From positions 72,680,501-72,744,500 of the forward strand of contig CM044316.1 of assembly GCA_024291935.2 (NCBI GenBank): 64,000 bases of DNA, in the 5' to 3' direction. Positions 11,895 through 23,311 of this stretch are shown here, in pieces. Position numbers and translations under genes: made by a program. This DNA comes from Okapia johnstoni (Eukaryota > Chordata > Mammalia > Artiodactyla > Giraffidae). The notes below the pieces were generated by a model that made no database searches, was not told where the DNA came from, and saw only the letters and a list, made by a program, of their open reading frames with translations. How positions within the stretch are numbered: position 1 is the stretch's first letter; each line of letters starts with the position of its first letter.

Positions 11895-12230
11895 TCTTTT
11901 TCAGGCTTTTTGAGATATCAATAACAAACAAAATTGTATGCATTTAAAGTGTACAATGTGGGGATTTGATACACATGTACGTTGAGAGATGGTTACCACA
12001 ATCAGGTTAATTAGCACATCTGTCACATCACATTGTTATATTTTATATGTGTGTATGGTGAGAACACTTAAGATCTACTGCCTTAGGAAATTTTTGAAGT
12101 ATACAACTTTCTTAATTATAGTCACCTTGCTGTACATTTTGTATCTTCCTAAAGATCTTTGCCATGTGTTTAATTTCCTCATCCTTAAGAATTTTGCACA
12201 GCTGTTATATAAGTAACTGTTTGCAAACTA
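11895..12230 (-). repeat. Old L1M LINE fragment
   Basis: The text includes 'tttttgagatatcaataacaaac', 'ttaaagtgtacaatgtgg', 'gatggttaccacaatcaggttaa', 'acacttaagatctactgcc' and 'atagtcaccttgctgtacat'. This is the order of the reverse complement of mammalian L1M 3' sequence. It probably belongs with the fragment at 12430-12655. Confidence 0.65.
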
Positions 12231-12429
12231 AGTGCATCTTTTTGTCCTTCCCAACCTCAATTCATACATGTGAATTTTTTCCATTTTTTTCCCTTTTCAA
12301 CAAAAGGCTGTTTCTCATCTGTATGTTCCCTTGTTGATCAATTAAACTCTCCTTCCGTCCAAACACAAAATCTTAAACTCTTCCAAGTACATCTAGCAAT
12401 TGATTCTGTTTTTTTGTCTTACTTGTGCA

Positions 12430-12655
12430 TTTATCATACCGAAAAGTACATACACATAAGCTCCTTGACAGATTACCATACGATAAAGCCACCCTGGTCA
12501 AGAAATCAAACATTGCCAGCACCCAAAAGCCCTTTGTGGATGCTCCCTCATTATGAACTCCCACCTCCCAAAAGGTAACCTCCATCTCAGTGTTGTGTTG
12601 TTTATTCCTTGGATTTTTTTTAATATATAGTTTTATCAACTACATAGGCATCAGT
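12430..12655 (-). repeat. Old L1M LINE fragment, interrupted by BovB
   Basis: The blocks 'ccgaaaagtacatacacataagctccttgacagatta', 'ccctggtcaagaaatcaaacattgccagcaccc', 'aagccctttgtggatgctccctc' and 'aaggtaacctccatctcagtg' match the reverse-complement L1M motif series (cagatcaagaaacagaacattaccagcacccc / aagcccccttgtgctccc / taaccactatcctga). It is broken on the right by a BovB element. Confidence 0.7.
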
Positions 12656-13440
12656 TCAGTTCACTCGCTCAGTCGTGTCCGACTCTTTGTGACCCCATGA
12701 ATCGCAGCACGCCAGGCCTCCCTGTCCATCATCAACTCCCGGAGTTGACCCAAACCCATGTCCATCGAGTTGGTGATGCCATCCAGCTATCTCATCCTCT
12801 GTCATCCCCTTCTCCTCCTGCCCCCAATCCTTCCCAGCGTTAGGGTCTTTTCCAATGAGTCAACTCTTCGCATGAGGTGGCCAAAGTATTGGAGTTTCAG
12901 CTTCAATATCAGTCCTTCCAATGAACACCCAGGACTGATCTCCTTTAGGATGGACTGGTTGGATCTCCTTGAAGTCCAAGGGACTCGCAAGAGTCTTCTC
13001 CAGCACCACAGTTCAAAAGCATCAATTCTTTGGCGCTCAGCTTTCTTCGCCATCCAACTCTCACATCCATATGTGACCACCGGAAAAACCACAGCCTTGA
13101 CTAGACAGACCTTTGTTGGCAAAGTAATGTCTCTGCTTTTTAATATGCTGTCTAGGTTGGTCATAACTTTCCTTCCAAGAGTAAGCGTCTTTTAATTTCA
13201 TGGCTGCAATCACCATCTGCAGTGATTTTGGAGCCCAAAAAAATAAAGTCTGACACTGTTTCCCCATCTATTTCCCATGAAGTGATGGGACCAGATGCCA
13301 TGATCTTAGTTTTCTGAATATTGAGCTTTAAGCCAACTTTTTCACTCTCCTCTTTCACTTTCATCAGGAGGCTTTTTAGTTCTTCTTCGCTTTCTGCCAT
13401 AAGGATGGTGTCATTTGCATACACTGAGTTTAATTTGACC
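12656..13440 (-). mobile_element. BovB (RTE) LINE, 5'-truncated
   Basis: The left edge carries the BovB 3' terminus (cagttcagttcac..., i.e. GAACTGAACTG on the minus strand). The element continues through the 3' coding region to the reverse-transcriptase YxDD box near 13414-13425, and homology fades at about 13440. Full-length BovB is about 3.2 kb, so this is roughly the 3' quarter. I could not identify a clean target duplication, and the 5' junction is approximate. Confidence 0.92.
12802..13164 (-). pseudogene. BovB ORF2 C-terminal fragment
   Basis: This 120-residue frame encodes the conserved region C-terminal to the RT palm of BovB: MTNLDSILKSRDITLPTKV near the start, then 'CESWMAKKAERQRIDAFELWCWRRLLRVPW', 'SILKEISPGCSLEGL', 'LQYFGHLMRRVDSLEKT' and an Arg-rich end. 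In an intact element it would be part of the RT/endonuclease protein that drives target-primed reverse transcription. Here it is detached from the RT palm piece at 13161-13466 by a frameshift, apparently a one-base loss near 13181. It is a dead fragment with no start of its own. Confidence 0.88.
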
Positions 13441-13466
13441 AATGGGATCCTCATTGTTTTCCTCAT
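13161..13466 (-). pseudogene. BovB ORF2 RT palm fragment with mutated catalytic box
   Basis: The frame carries the BovB segment around RT motif C, followed by 'MAESEEELKSLLMKVKEES' and 'GLKLNIQKTKIMASGP', a thumb-side region typical of BovB. The expected YADD box reads YAND, so one catalytic aspartate is replaced. The first residues (about 12) before the box are not BovB-like, which marks the truncation point. The end shifts frame relative to the downstream fragment at 12802-13164. It cannot encode an active enzyme. Confidence 0.85.
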
Positions 13467-14439
13467 CTCCTCTAAGATGCCCTATGTTCTTCTTGTCACC
13501 TTCACATTTCCAGGATAGAAACTCTGTTTAATATTTGCATTGTGCATATTTATTCATCTGTTTAATCAAAGTTTGCCCTCTACCACAGTGGTATACATTT
13601 ATTTCTTGTGAATTCTCTGCTTGCCTTTTTATTTTACTCATTACTTCATTTTGTCATTACATCCCATCATCCCCTAACTTCATGAAAAGAAAGCAGAAAT
13701 TCAGAAATATTGTAGGGAAGGAGAAGTGGCAGTGTATGCGCTTAACTGTTTCTTACCTTCAGAGATAAGGACTTGAGTATGAACTCCACACTTGGTAAGT
13801 TCAGATCTCCAAAAGGCTGCGGGTTACCTGCTTGCACTCCTCCACAAAGAGCTGAATCAGTCCTTCCACCCCACCCCACCCTACCCTGTGAAAACTACTA
13901 ATGGAAAATGGAACATGTACTACATAGAACAAAACCTGGGAACTCTTTGTGCTTATTAGAAAAGGACTATGATCTCCTCCAGCCAAAAACATTTCAACGT
14001 TGGTCCATTTAAAGAAAATGACTATGCAGCCCTCCCAAATCCTGTTTTGAAGACCATTTAATGATCTGGGGGAAATGCTCAAATTATGGTCAGTGAACAA
14101 GCAGGACCCCAGACTCTACACAGAGCATAATCTCACTTTGGTGAAATTAATGCATGGGGAAGAAATGTGGAGGAAAATACTACGAGATGTTACAATTTTT
14201 ATCCCTGGGTGGTGGTGGGATTCTGAATTAGTTTTTATTTTGTTCTTCACATTTTTTCTGGATATGCAGGCTTTTCCACAAGGAGCATGTTACTTTCAAA
14301 ACTGAAAGAAAAGAAAAGTTAAAAAAAGTAAACAAAACTAATGACCTCGTCAGGTAGTTTTCTGCCTGTTCTCTGATTTAAAAAAAAAGAAAGAAACAAG
14401 CAAAAACAAACCCTGGGAGAGTTATACAAGCCTCAGTGT
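13441..14439. other. Unassigned DNA
   Basis: No supported feature. It includes pyrimidine-rich and CCACC-type runs near 13870. Confidence 0.55.
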
Positions 14440-14985
14440 TTGTCTGAGTCAGAGCCCAGCTCAACATCATCGTGGATAATCACTCCCCCAGAAAGACGAA
14501 AGGGTGCTGCCCCGGAGAACAACATCCCAGAGCTGTCAGGGGTCTCGACCTGGAGGAGATTGTGTTTTGACTGCAGACGTTTGGGCTGGCACTGCTTTGC
14601 CCTTTCTGTTCCCATTCATCAGGTGCCTTCATCTGGGCACTTGGGGGGTCGTACTGTGCCCCCAGACTTGGTACTTCACGTGCCCCTAAGTGTTTCCGTA
14701 GGACCTGGGATCTGCACTCCACTGGCGATGAGGAGGCCCAGGGAAGCCAAGTCCAGCCTAGTCCTGTAAACATCGCCGCCCCACACCTGTGTCCTCATGC
14801 CCGCGTGGCACTCGCGGGACTCCAGGGCTCTGGGCCTGGCTGACGGAGGACATCCACTTGGTGGGTTCCTTTTTCCTGATCTGAGCTGGCTCCCCCCATC
14901 AATGGGGACTGCCAAAGGAAGGGCAGTGCCAGAAAGTAGATAGAAAATTCTGGGTCTCCATGAAAGTGGGAGTTTGGGTTGCAAA
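14440..14985. other. GC- and CpG-enriched segment of unknown role
   Basis: Base composition rises sharply against the AT-rich surroundings. CpGs are retained in several places, e.g. 'acatcgccgcccc' and 'atgcccgcgtggcactcgcggg' near 14770-14820. Overlapping open frames of about 100 residues exist on both strands (14440-14769 plus, 14676-14984 minus). None shows a domain I recognise, and simultaneous openness on both strands is expected in GC-rich DNA. It could be a decayed exon, a regulatory island or a diverged repeat. Confidence 0.4.
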
Positions 14986-16484
14986 GTTAATTGCAGTTTT
15001 CATCAGGATAAAGATATCCAGATGTGAGAGAGAATTAAGTCGTTGGCGGTGCCATGGAACAGATGACTGAGCTAAAAGAAACATTTATTCTCTGAAGGAA
15101 GAAAATGAAGACACCTGCATTATTTTCTGTCTGATCTCATGTTTCTTAAACCATCAAACAGGCCCTCCTTATTAAGGGAACAAACTCAATACTTTACTCA
15201 AGAATATTTGATGTAACTTTCTTAATGACGGAAGGATAAAAATACACTTACATGATATTTATGGATGTTGTAAGCATTGCAAGGGTTTACTGCAAAACTT
15301 CTCATTCCCAAACCTGTCATATATAAATGTGCTGAATACGTTCTTTGCATTTTAGCTGTGGAGCTTTTGATAGAAGTTACATGTGAGAACAAGTTTCAAG
15401 TGTGGCTTGTATCTCGTTACTTTATAGCAGTCCTTTATAAAAATTTGTTACTAAATCAGAGAATTCTGGAGTTAAATCTCAAGGTTGAGATCATATAGGG
15501 TTTTTTTTTAATATGAAAAGAAGAAACACCAAAGTCCATAAATAAATATATTCACATACCCATTACATATATATGACTCGAAACCTAACTGAAGTTACTG
15601 GGTTTTTCTTCACATCTTAAAACATCTTACAATTCCATGCCCTGTTATATTCATATTTGTCAGTTAACTAGTTGATATATTTTAGCCATGATGAAAAATA
15701 ATATTAAGCAAAAGAAGCTAAAAGAGACTAAAAAAAAAAAAAAATCTATTAAGAAAGTGGAAACCATGGCTTGGCATATGAAGGAAATAATATGTTTTTA
15801 TTGCTACTAGTTACACAGTATAATTTTTAGCAGTGTTCTCATCCCAGATGACAGAAATCACCATCGCACGCTAAACAAAAGCATGGGCTGTGTATTAAAA
15901 AAGACAGAGGGATGAAGTTTGGGCCAAGACTGCAGTGAAGAGGTTCAAATATCTTATAAAGGATCAAACCAAACTGGTCTTTCAAAATTTGGGACAGTTT
16001 ACTTTTGGCAAAGTCCAGTTTCCTGTTCACAAGAGCAATGGCTTCAGATTCGTTTTTGAACATCAAACAGACTGTTTTTCAGGACCTCATTTTGATGAGT
16101 TCTGATGGGTAATCAGAAATACATGGATTAACTCTGCTTTCAAATAAACATGGGTTTAGCAATTAAAGAGAAGAAAACTTGGCTAAGTGTGCTCTGAGGC
16201 CTGCCAAACTCTAAACATGGGACTCAGCAGTTCAGGGTACAGGATGAGAACATGTGGTCAAACCAGGCCTCCTCCAGTATTATCTTAATAAGCCTCAGGT
16301 CACCCTGTTGTGTTCAGATCTGTCTGAGGGGTGAGCAAACTTGGTGCCAGTATATTAGGACTGTCCATCGACAGCCAGCAATACCTGTGTGGTGGAGATT
16401 CGGGTGACGGAGCCTGCGCCAACAATTTTCTGTGTTCACTTGTGTTCCCACAAACCTCCTTAGCTTTCCCTTTAGTGACAGCAG
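14986..16484. other. Unassigned DNA with one protein-like short frame
   Basis: Mostly AT-rich DNA with an A run near 15731-15745. A 75-residue minus-strand frame at 15839-16066 begins with a plausible amphipathic helix (residues about 3-30, FKNESEAIALVNRKLDFAK and onward) and then turns hydrophobic and Cys-rich. I cannot match it to a family. It might be a fragment of a processed pseudogene. Confidence 0.4.
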
Positions 16485-16690
16485 GGTGGTGGGTGAGGGC
16501 GTGGCCTCTGGAACCAGATTACAGCCTCAGCTCATCCACTTCCCACTTGTGTGGCCTTGTACATTTTGCTTAACCTCTCTGTTTGCTTACCTATAAAATG
16601 GGAACAATAATACTGCTTGTTTTATATGGTTGCTGTAATGATTTTATGAGGTAATAAACAAGTGCCCAGTAGAGGTTAGCTGTTATTGGT
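16485..16690 (+). repeat. MIR SINE
   Basis: Sense MIR order: 'gtggcctctggaaccagatt', 'cttgtgtggccttgtacattttgcttaacctctctg', 'acctataaaatgggaacaataatac', 'ggttgctgtaatgattttatgaggt', 'agtgcccagtag'. Nearly full length. Confidence 0.88.
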
Positions 16691-16769
16691 ATTTAACTAT
16701 TTAAATTCTGAAGATTTAACTAAAATTTTTCAAGGATTGTGTCTCAGGCTGTTAAGAATAAGCATGGAT

Positions 16770-17195
16770 AGTCCTAGAGATTATCATACTTAGTGAAGTA
16801 AGCCAGACAGAGAAAGACATATATCATATGATATTGCTTAAATGTAGAATCTAAAAAAAAAAAAGATACAAATGAACTTGTATATAAAACAGAAATAAAC
16901 CCACAGACATAGAGGAAAAACTTACAGTTACCAAAGGGGAAAGGTTGATGGGGATGGGTAAATTAGGAGTTTGGGACTAGTATACACACACTACCATATA
17001 TATAAGAGGTAACCAACAGGGAACCTACTGTATAGCACAGGGAACTATATTCAATATTTTATTATGGCCTATAAGGGGAAAGAATCTAAAAAGAATATGT
17101 GTGTGTGTTTGTGTATTACTGAATCACTTTGTTGTATACCTGAAACTAACATTAACATTGTAAATCAACTATACTTCAATTAAAAAATAAAAAGT
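16770..17195 (+). mobile_element. L1 LINE, 5'-truncated 3' end
   Basis: Contains 'attatcatacttagtgaagtaagccagacag', 'atatcatatgatattgctta', 'gtagaatctaaaaaa', 'ctactgtatagcacaggga', 'cactttgttgtatacctgaaactaac' and 'caactatacttcaatta', ending in an A-rich tail. It is the same artiodactyl-type L1 3' end as at 1903-2292 but starts further upstream and is more diverged. Confidence 0.9.
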
Positions 17196-18988
17196 ATAGA
17201 CGGCACTGTTAACTCTAACAATGTGATATTTCCGGAGAGAGCTGGATTAGAAAAGCATTAGTACTTTAAAAGGTCACATTTGATAAGAGACAGATATGGG
17301 AATGCTGCTATTCTCAGCACTTTGGGGTATGGATTTACATTTTTCAGGAAGATATCAAATTAGCTAGGTTTTACATTGTCAACAAAAATACTGATAAAGT
17401 AATGAGTTTGATAGGAGGAAAATATGGATTTTTCTTAAAGCCTGGTCTACATTAAAGTAGATGCTTGATATGCATTTAGATAAGCATTTCCCAAAGTTTG
17501 TCTTATGGAACACCAGTACTATAAGATGCATCTTACAAAAAGGGTTCTATGGTCCAGTACATTTGGGAAATAATCATTTCCATTATGCCACTATTATCCC
17601 ACTGTAGACATTCATAAGGTATCTTAGCTTATTAAAGTCTCTGATTAGTTCTGCTTTAAAAAAAATCTATTTAACTTTAACCCAACATTTCCCAAAGTTA
17701 TCTGACTACAGATCCCAGGGGAATTTTCCATGGCCCACACTTTGAAGCATGCTGATATATATTACCTAAGAAAAGAATCATGGTTTCATTGTGCAAACTC
17801 AGGTGTTCTGGAAGATTGGATTTCTTCAAAATCTTGCAGATTGTTACCTCAACTGTAGACTTTAAATTATTTAGTAGAGCAAATGTGTTATGTTCCACCA
17901 GAAATTTGTGACTTAACCTGTCTTTCTTCATCTGAAGTTACAGAGAAACTGAAATTTCTGCAGGTAACTTCCCAATAACTGCATTTAGATACTTTTAGAT
18001 TTATCCACTTAGATAAACATTCTTTCTCCACTGTGTTTCCTTAGGCTTTAAAGTAATTTGGGGCAAGAAGTTGCACATTCAGACTTGCATGGACCCGGCA
18101 GAGAGCTAGTTGGTGGAGATCCATTGGAATTACGAACCCAAGGCCATGAATTGAATGACAAAGTGACAAACCTCAGTTACTGGGAAGTAAGGACCCTCCC
18201 TCCATTTACTAGTTGAGCAGATGGGATTCATCCCTGGATGAGACACTTTGAAGACCCCAGAGATTAGGGACAGTCACAATGATCACATGGCAGAGATGCT
18301 CAGATTTTTTTCCCCCAGACACTATCAATTTCAGAGTCCTTGGGACAGGAAGCAGCAATGAAGACCAAGTCAAATTCCAAACCTCTCAGACAACTGGAAA
18401 AAAGTTCCCTGTTTTTAGTCCTAGTCTATGGATTAACAGCTGGGTGTGGCATTGGTGGGGCACAGACACAGACCTTCCTCTTCACTCTGTTTAGGGCTGG
18501 GGCTGAGGAACAGGAGAGGGAAACACCAGGCTATCTGCAGTGGAAGAGCAGTGCTTTACAGATGCTTACATCTTCTCCAAGATATAGTGGTAACAAGGGC
18601 AATGGTGTATGGGATCTCCAGGAAGTTCTCATACTCAGTCCACAGGATGTTGGCTTGGCAGATAGTGATCTTGCATCAGGAGCCCTGTTAGGAGGGACAG
18701 CTCTTGAAATTCCCTTGAGACTTTTTCTTCTTGCTGCAGCACTCCTCACATTCTGCCATCTACCCTTTTTACCTGTGTGAGTCTGTTTTCCTCATGAACT
18801 GCATGTGCCTTAAGATCAGACCTGGGTTCTTTGTGTAATGCATTCAGTGCCCTTCACAGAGCAAGTATTCAAGCAGATACATGTGGATTAAGTCCACATT
18901 TCAGATCTTTCTGTAGCTTATCCTGGATAAAGCAGCACAGACACTAAATAAGGTCACAGACCTTCCTAAATAAGGTCAGCACCAATAA
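17196..18988. other. Unassigned DNA
   Basis: Two short stretches with the same motif (atttcccaaagtt at about 17488 and 17687, same orientation) resemble ends of old hAT-type elements but are too diverged to name. A 146-residue frame at 18340-18780 has no recognised domain. A 13-bp direct repeat (ctaaataaggtca) lies near 18944 and 18965. Confidence 0.5.
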
Positions 18989-19093
18989 ACGGTTGTTTAG
19001 TCACTCAGTCATGTCCAACTCTTTGAGACCCTGTGTACTGCAGCACACAAGGCTTCCCTGTCCTTCTATCTCCCAGAGTTTGTTCGAACTCAG
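18989..19093 (-). mobile_element. BovB 3'-end fragment
   Basis: Short fragment with 'gtttagtcactcagtcatgtccaactcttt', 'ctgcagcacacaaggcttccctgtcc' and 'ctcccagagtttg', matching the reverse complement of the BovB 3' terminus. Only about 105 bp remain and no clear target duplication was found. Confidence 0.85.
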
Positions 19094-19984
19094 TAGACCC
19101 TTACAAAAGAGCAGAAGAAAGGTGTGGCACTGAGTGAAGCTTGGTGGGTAGATTCACATGTGGCAAGAACGGGATTCTGGTCATGCTCAGCAGAAGGTGA
19201 GACCAGCTGCAGGAGGAAGAACGTGCAGGGGTCCTGAATAAGCCTCATCATGAAATCATTCACCTAGCTTTTGTCTTAGGGTAAGATTCTTGTTCCAGAG
19301 ATTACTGGGAACAGAGTGAGCTTCAGAGTTCCACGTGAATGTGAAGGTCTGCTCTGCCACCTATGAACTACGTCCAAGGCACTTCAGTGGATTCCAGGGC
19401 ACAGACAGAGTCCTGGCCCTTGAGGATCTCAGGGTTCAGGAGCGGGGAAGCAGACCAGTAAACCAGACCTAAGAGGGAGCGGGCAGGCCTGCTAGAGTGT
19501 CAAGGTAGAGCAAGGTCTAGGAATCTCAGCTTCTGCTGAAATTAGAAAATCAATGACTAATCTAAATGATTGCTAGAAAGAAAGGGCATGGTAGCCAGAA
19601 GGGACCTTATGAATGAAGAAAAGGAGGTAAACTACAAGCATGGGTGTTTGGTGGGGATGACAAGCAGTTGAGAAGACCTAGGGGGTGTTGGCACAAGGTT
19701 CTTGGAGGTCCGTGCCTCCAAGGGAGGAGTGGAAGCAGCTAACCACCTTTCACCTGGATCCACAATGATTTGCACGTGAATTTTTAAAACACCTCAGAGC
19801 TAAAATGTATAGAGAGCTAAGACTGCAAGACTAGAGACAAAAAGATAGAAAAATCTAATAATAACCACTGTAAGGGCGGGTGGGGGGGGAGCTGAAACGA
19901 TGGCAAGAGGGAAAGCAATGAGAACCAACATAGAAACATAAAGAACATCAGAATTTATCTTGCAATCAATGGCTTGACTTGGGA
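19094..19984. other. Unassigned DNA
   Basis: No gene or nameable repeat. Confidence 0.5.
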
Positions 19985-20235
19985 GTCTCTGATAAAATGC
20001 CATCTCTTCCAGGATGACACCCTTTCCTTGACTGCCCTTTCTAAAAAAGTGTCCTTCATCTCCATCCAGTCACCTACTGTCCCTTATCTTGCTGTATTTT
20101 CTTCACAGACCTCATCACTCTCAGGGGTAACATTTGTGTCTTGTTTATTGCCCATGAGGGAGACTTTGTATTCTCAGCAAAGAGAATTGTGCCTGGTAAG
20201 CATAGACACATAATAAGTTTTGAAAGAATGAACTG
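19985..20235 (+). repeat. L2 LINE 3' end
   Basis: Sense L2 3' series: 'aaatgccatctcttccagga', 'cttgactgccctttctaaaa', 'cttatcttgctgtattttcttcacag', 'tgtcttgtttattgcccatgaggg', 'gaattgtgcctgg', and 'taagttttgaaagaatgaac' at the end. This is an ancient mammalian LINE2 copy. Confidence 0.8.
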
Positions 20236-20424
20236 AGGATAATGGGGTCATTCATTGAGATTCCCACTAGTAGAGGAGGAGTAAGTTTTTAGGAGAAAAT
20301 GAGAAGCTTGATGTTTGACATAGTGAGTTTGAGAAGAATCATCAAATACAAATATTTGTAGGAACAATGGAAGTGAGACGTCCCTCCATGAGCTGTGGAG
20401 TGGAAAGAGGGCCATGATAACAAC

Positions 20425-20650
20425 CACCACAATAACAACCACAGCCAATGTTTACTGAGTGCTTGCTAGGGGCCAGAAATGATTTTGAGCACACTGCGTA
20501 TGCTGATTCACTTAATCTTCACAATAGCCCTTGATGGGTGATACCATTATTATTCTCACTTGATAGGTGAAAAAATGGAGACTTGGAACTCCTCCACGGT
20601 CACACACTGAGAAGTGATGCAACTGGATCTCTTAGAAACACAATTACTTA
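20425..20650 (-). repeat. MIR SINE
   Basis: Reverse-complement MIR: 'caatgtttactgagtgcttgctaggggccag', 'gattcacttaatcttcacaatagccc', 'accattattattctcacttgataggtgaaa', 'ggtcacacactgagaagt'. Nearly full length. Confidence 0.88.
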
Positions 20651-21884
20651 ACAGTTGGACTGCAGACTAGGAACTGGTGAAGAATACTGGAAGAGAGGGG
20701 CCAGAGACATTAGTGGACAAGAGAGTTTTAGGAGAAGAAAAAGTTGACATTATTAAAGGCTGCAGGATGCTAAAGGAAAAGAGTTCTTTAGCTTAGAAGT
20801 TTCATTTACCTCTTTCAGGGCTTTTTAGTGATATTTTCATCTGGACAAACCAGGGGGCAGTGGTTGAAGAGCGACTGGGAGCTGAGTAAGTTGGTCTTAG
20901 GCTATTCTGAGAAGATCATCTATAAAGGGCAGGAGAGAAATGGGGAAATAACCAGAAGTAGACACAGAGTAGGGAAAGCATTTGAAAAGTAAGTAATATA
21001 GCTATTATGGGTGGTGGGGGAAGAAAATGGAAAGAAAGAAATTACAGGAGAGAAAGTAAAGGGCTGGTTTTGAAAAGGGTGAAAAGGGATGGGACAAAGA
21101 ACACAGATATCAGAGAGATGACAACCATGGACTTGGAAAGTGTGATTCAAGAGGGAAATGGCCAGGATCATGTAAAAAGACTGCATGCTTCCAGACTTTC
21201 AAAAAAATGTAGAGGATATATTTCTCCATCTGTAGGTGTGTATGTTTGTGAGTGCAAATGTGTGTTTACACAATAATGCTTAGCATTCTGTGTATGGAAA
21301 CTAAAAGATCACTAATGAGACTGAGCCAAAGTAGAAGGCAGAGTGGCAGAAGGGTCCTGAGGATTCTGGCTGAAGTGATGCTATGGAGCCTGTAAGAGTA
21401 GAGAAGGAAATGGCCATGGGGAGGGTTATGGTAAACGAGAAGCAATAGGAGGAGGCACTGAAGGTCTGAGGTTGAAAAGCAGTTGCATTGGAATCAAGGG
21501 GGTGAGATTGCTGGGGTCCAGGACTGTGTTCAGGGACTGCTGGATGGAACATCCCTGGGTGATGATGGAGCCCGAGAGGGGTTCACAAGGGTGGGTGACC
21601 GGGGTGGAGTGGAGGTGAAGATTGTTGGTTTCAGGAAGCGAGAAGCTCTACTGGTGGCTGATGGAGGTGCTGCCCACAAAAGGTGGCTGCTGTCCAGTGA
21701 TGGCAGGACTTAGAGTGGAGAAGTGAATGTGTATTCCACGAATGGGTTTCAGGGGTGTGTAGGCCTGGGAGTGCGTTGACGACATAACAGCGGCAAGATG
21801 AGTGGAATGGCTGGGTGACACAAGCTGCCGAGCAGAGAAGTCCTTCTACAAAGAAGAAAGGTTAATGGCCTGGAGGTGGTAAAT
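20651..21884. other. Unassigned purine-rich DNA
   Basis: Strongly A/G-rich on the plus strand from about 20650 to 21700 with no recognisable element. The short open frames look compositional. Confidence 0.5.
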
Positions 21885-21922
21885 GGAGAACTAACCAAAT
21901 CCTGGAGAACTAACCAAATCCT
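21885..21922. repeat. Perfect 19-bp tandem duplication
   Basis: The 19-mer ggagaactaaccaaatcct at 21885-21903 is repeated without gap or mismatch at 21904-21922, which suggests a recent slippage event. Confidence 0.95.
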
Positions 21923-22212
21923 GGAAGCCATTTCCCCACCCTGGATATTGCTTCAAATCAATTTATATATCTCTTAATTCTCCCAGTTTTAGGACATTCT
22001 AAATACACCTAAAATGAGGGGCCTTATGCTGGTGCTCCAGCCCCCCCTCCATTCCCCTTCCTTCATATTCCACCCCCACCCCCATCTCCCCAACAAGGAT
22101 CACTTTCTTTGAGAAAGATAATGAATTTTCTAGTACAAGTGTCTCCTAGGAAGGTTAATATTTTAAGCTATTATTGACTATGAACTGAGGCATGATCACT
22201 CTCCATTCAGCT
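21923..22212. other. Unassigned DNA with C-rich run
   Basis: C-runs between about 22040 and 22095 (ccccccc, ccccacccccatc) could form a G-quadruplex on the minus strand. Confidence 0.5.
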
Positions 22213-22788
22213 AGATAAGAACCTAGTTCAGTTCAGCCACTCAGTCGTGTCCAACTCTTTGCGACCTCGTGGACTACAGCACGCCAGGCTTCCCTGTCCA
22301 TCACTAACTCCCGGAGCTTGCTCAAACTCATATCCATTGAGTCGGTGATGCCATCCAATCATCTCATTCTCTGTTATCCCCTTCTCCTCCTGCCTTCAAT
22401 CTTTCCCAGCAGCAGAGTCTTTTCCAATGAGTCACTTCTTTGCATCAGGTGGTCAAAGTACTGGAGCTTCAGCATCAGTCCTTCCAATGAACACTCAGGA
22501 CTGATTTCCTTTAGGATTGGCTGGTTTGATCTCCTTGCAGTCCAGGGGACTCTCAAGAGTCTTCTCCAACACCACAGTTCAAAAGCGTCAATTCTTTGGT
22601 GCTTAGCTTTCTTTATGGTCCAATTCTCAAATCCACACATGACTACTGGAAAAACCATAGCTTTGACTATAAGGACCTTTGTCAGCAAAGTAATGTCTCT
22701 GCTTTTTAATATGCTGTCTAGGTTGGTCATAGCTTTTCTTCCAGAGAGCAAGCGTCTTAATTTAATGACTGCACAAGATATGAACCTA
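22213..22788 (-). mobile_element. BovB (RTE) LINE with target duplication
   Basis: Flanks agataagaaccta (22213-22225) and agatatgaaccta (22776-22788) form a 13-bp target duplication with one mismatch. The element body is therefore 22226-22775, about 550 bp of BovB 3' end, with the 3' terminus (GAACTGAACT on the minus strand) at the left. Confidence 0.93.
22374..22751 (-). pseudogene. BovB ORF2 C-terminal fragment
   Basis: A 125-residue frame with the BovB C-terminal region: 'MTNLDSILKSRDITLLTKV', 'IDAFELWCWRRLLRVPWTA', 'PILKEISPECSLEGLMLK' and '[18 protein letters not shown]'. The RT palm is absent because the insertion is 5'-truncated. It has no independent function; the only Met lies inside the original protein. 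Confidence 0.88.
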
Positions 22789-23311
22789 AGAGATGAGAAA
22801 TTGAATGAGATTTGTCAGAGAGGCTCCAGCACAGAAGAGTCAGGTGCAAAGCCCCTGTCCCAGGCTCGTTCCAGTGACCCGATCTGTAAGTAGGCATTCT
22901 TACCTTGTGGCATGTGTGGACTGCATGAACGCCTGTGGGAAACACAGGGAGACACTAGACAAGTAGGCGATGAGTAGTGCTGCCCTAGCCTGAGATGGGT
23001 GTTTAGGGTCCTAATGGCAGGACTGAGCAGAGACCTGGTTTCCTTGCTGATGTAATTTTTATGCTGTTTTTAATCCTTTCTCACATCTCTATCTAACTTT
23101 ATAAAAATAGAATCAGAGTTATCTTTGCAGAAGAGCCAATACAGAACAGGAGGAATGGGGAGGGTTGTGTAAGTCTCTATTTCTTGTGTGTTTTGTTTGA
23201 TGGGAAATTGGGCTCTAGGTCAGTCTTGGTTCTCCACCTACAGCCCTCTCTGAGCAGAGATTCCTGCCCCCATGTCTGGGCACTTCAGCAATACTATTTG
23301 CAGTGAGTTCA
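22789..23311. other. Unassigned DNA
   Basis: No supported feature. Confidence 0.5.

Noticed and set aside
17485..17765. Pair of atttcccaaagtt motifs as ends of a DNA transposon
   Set aside because: They are direct, not inverted, and the sequence between them matches no family I can name.
18340..18780. 146-residue frame with hydrophobic C-terminus
   Set aside because: An alternative frame is open over the same DNA and no family match was recognised. The hydrophobic end looks compositional.
22318..22893. 191-residue plus-strand frame as a host gene
   Set aside because: It is the antisense of a BovB ORF2 fragment and then leaves the element through the target duplication into unique DNA.
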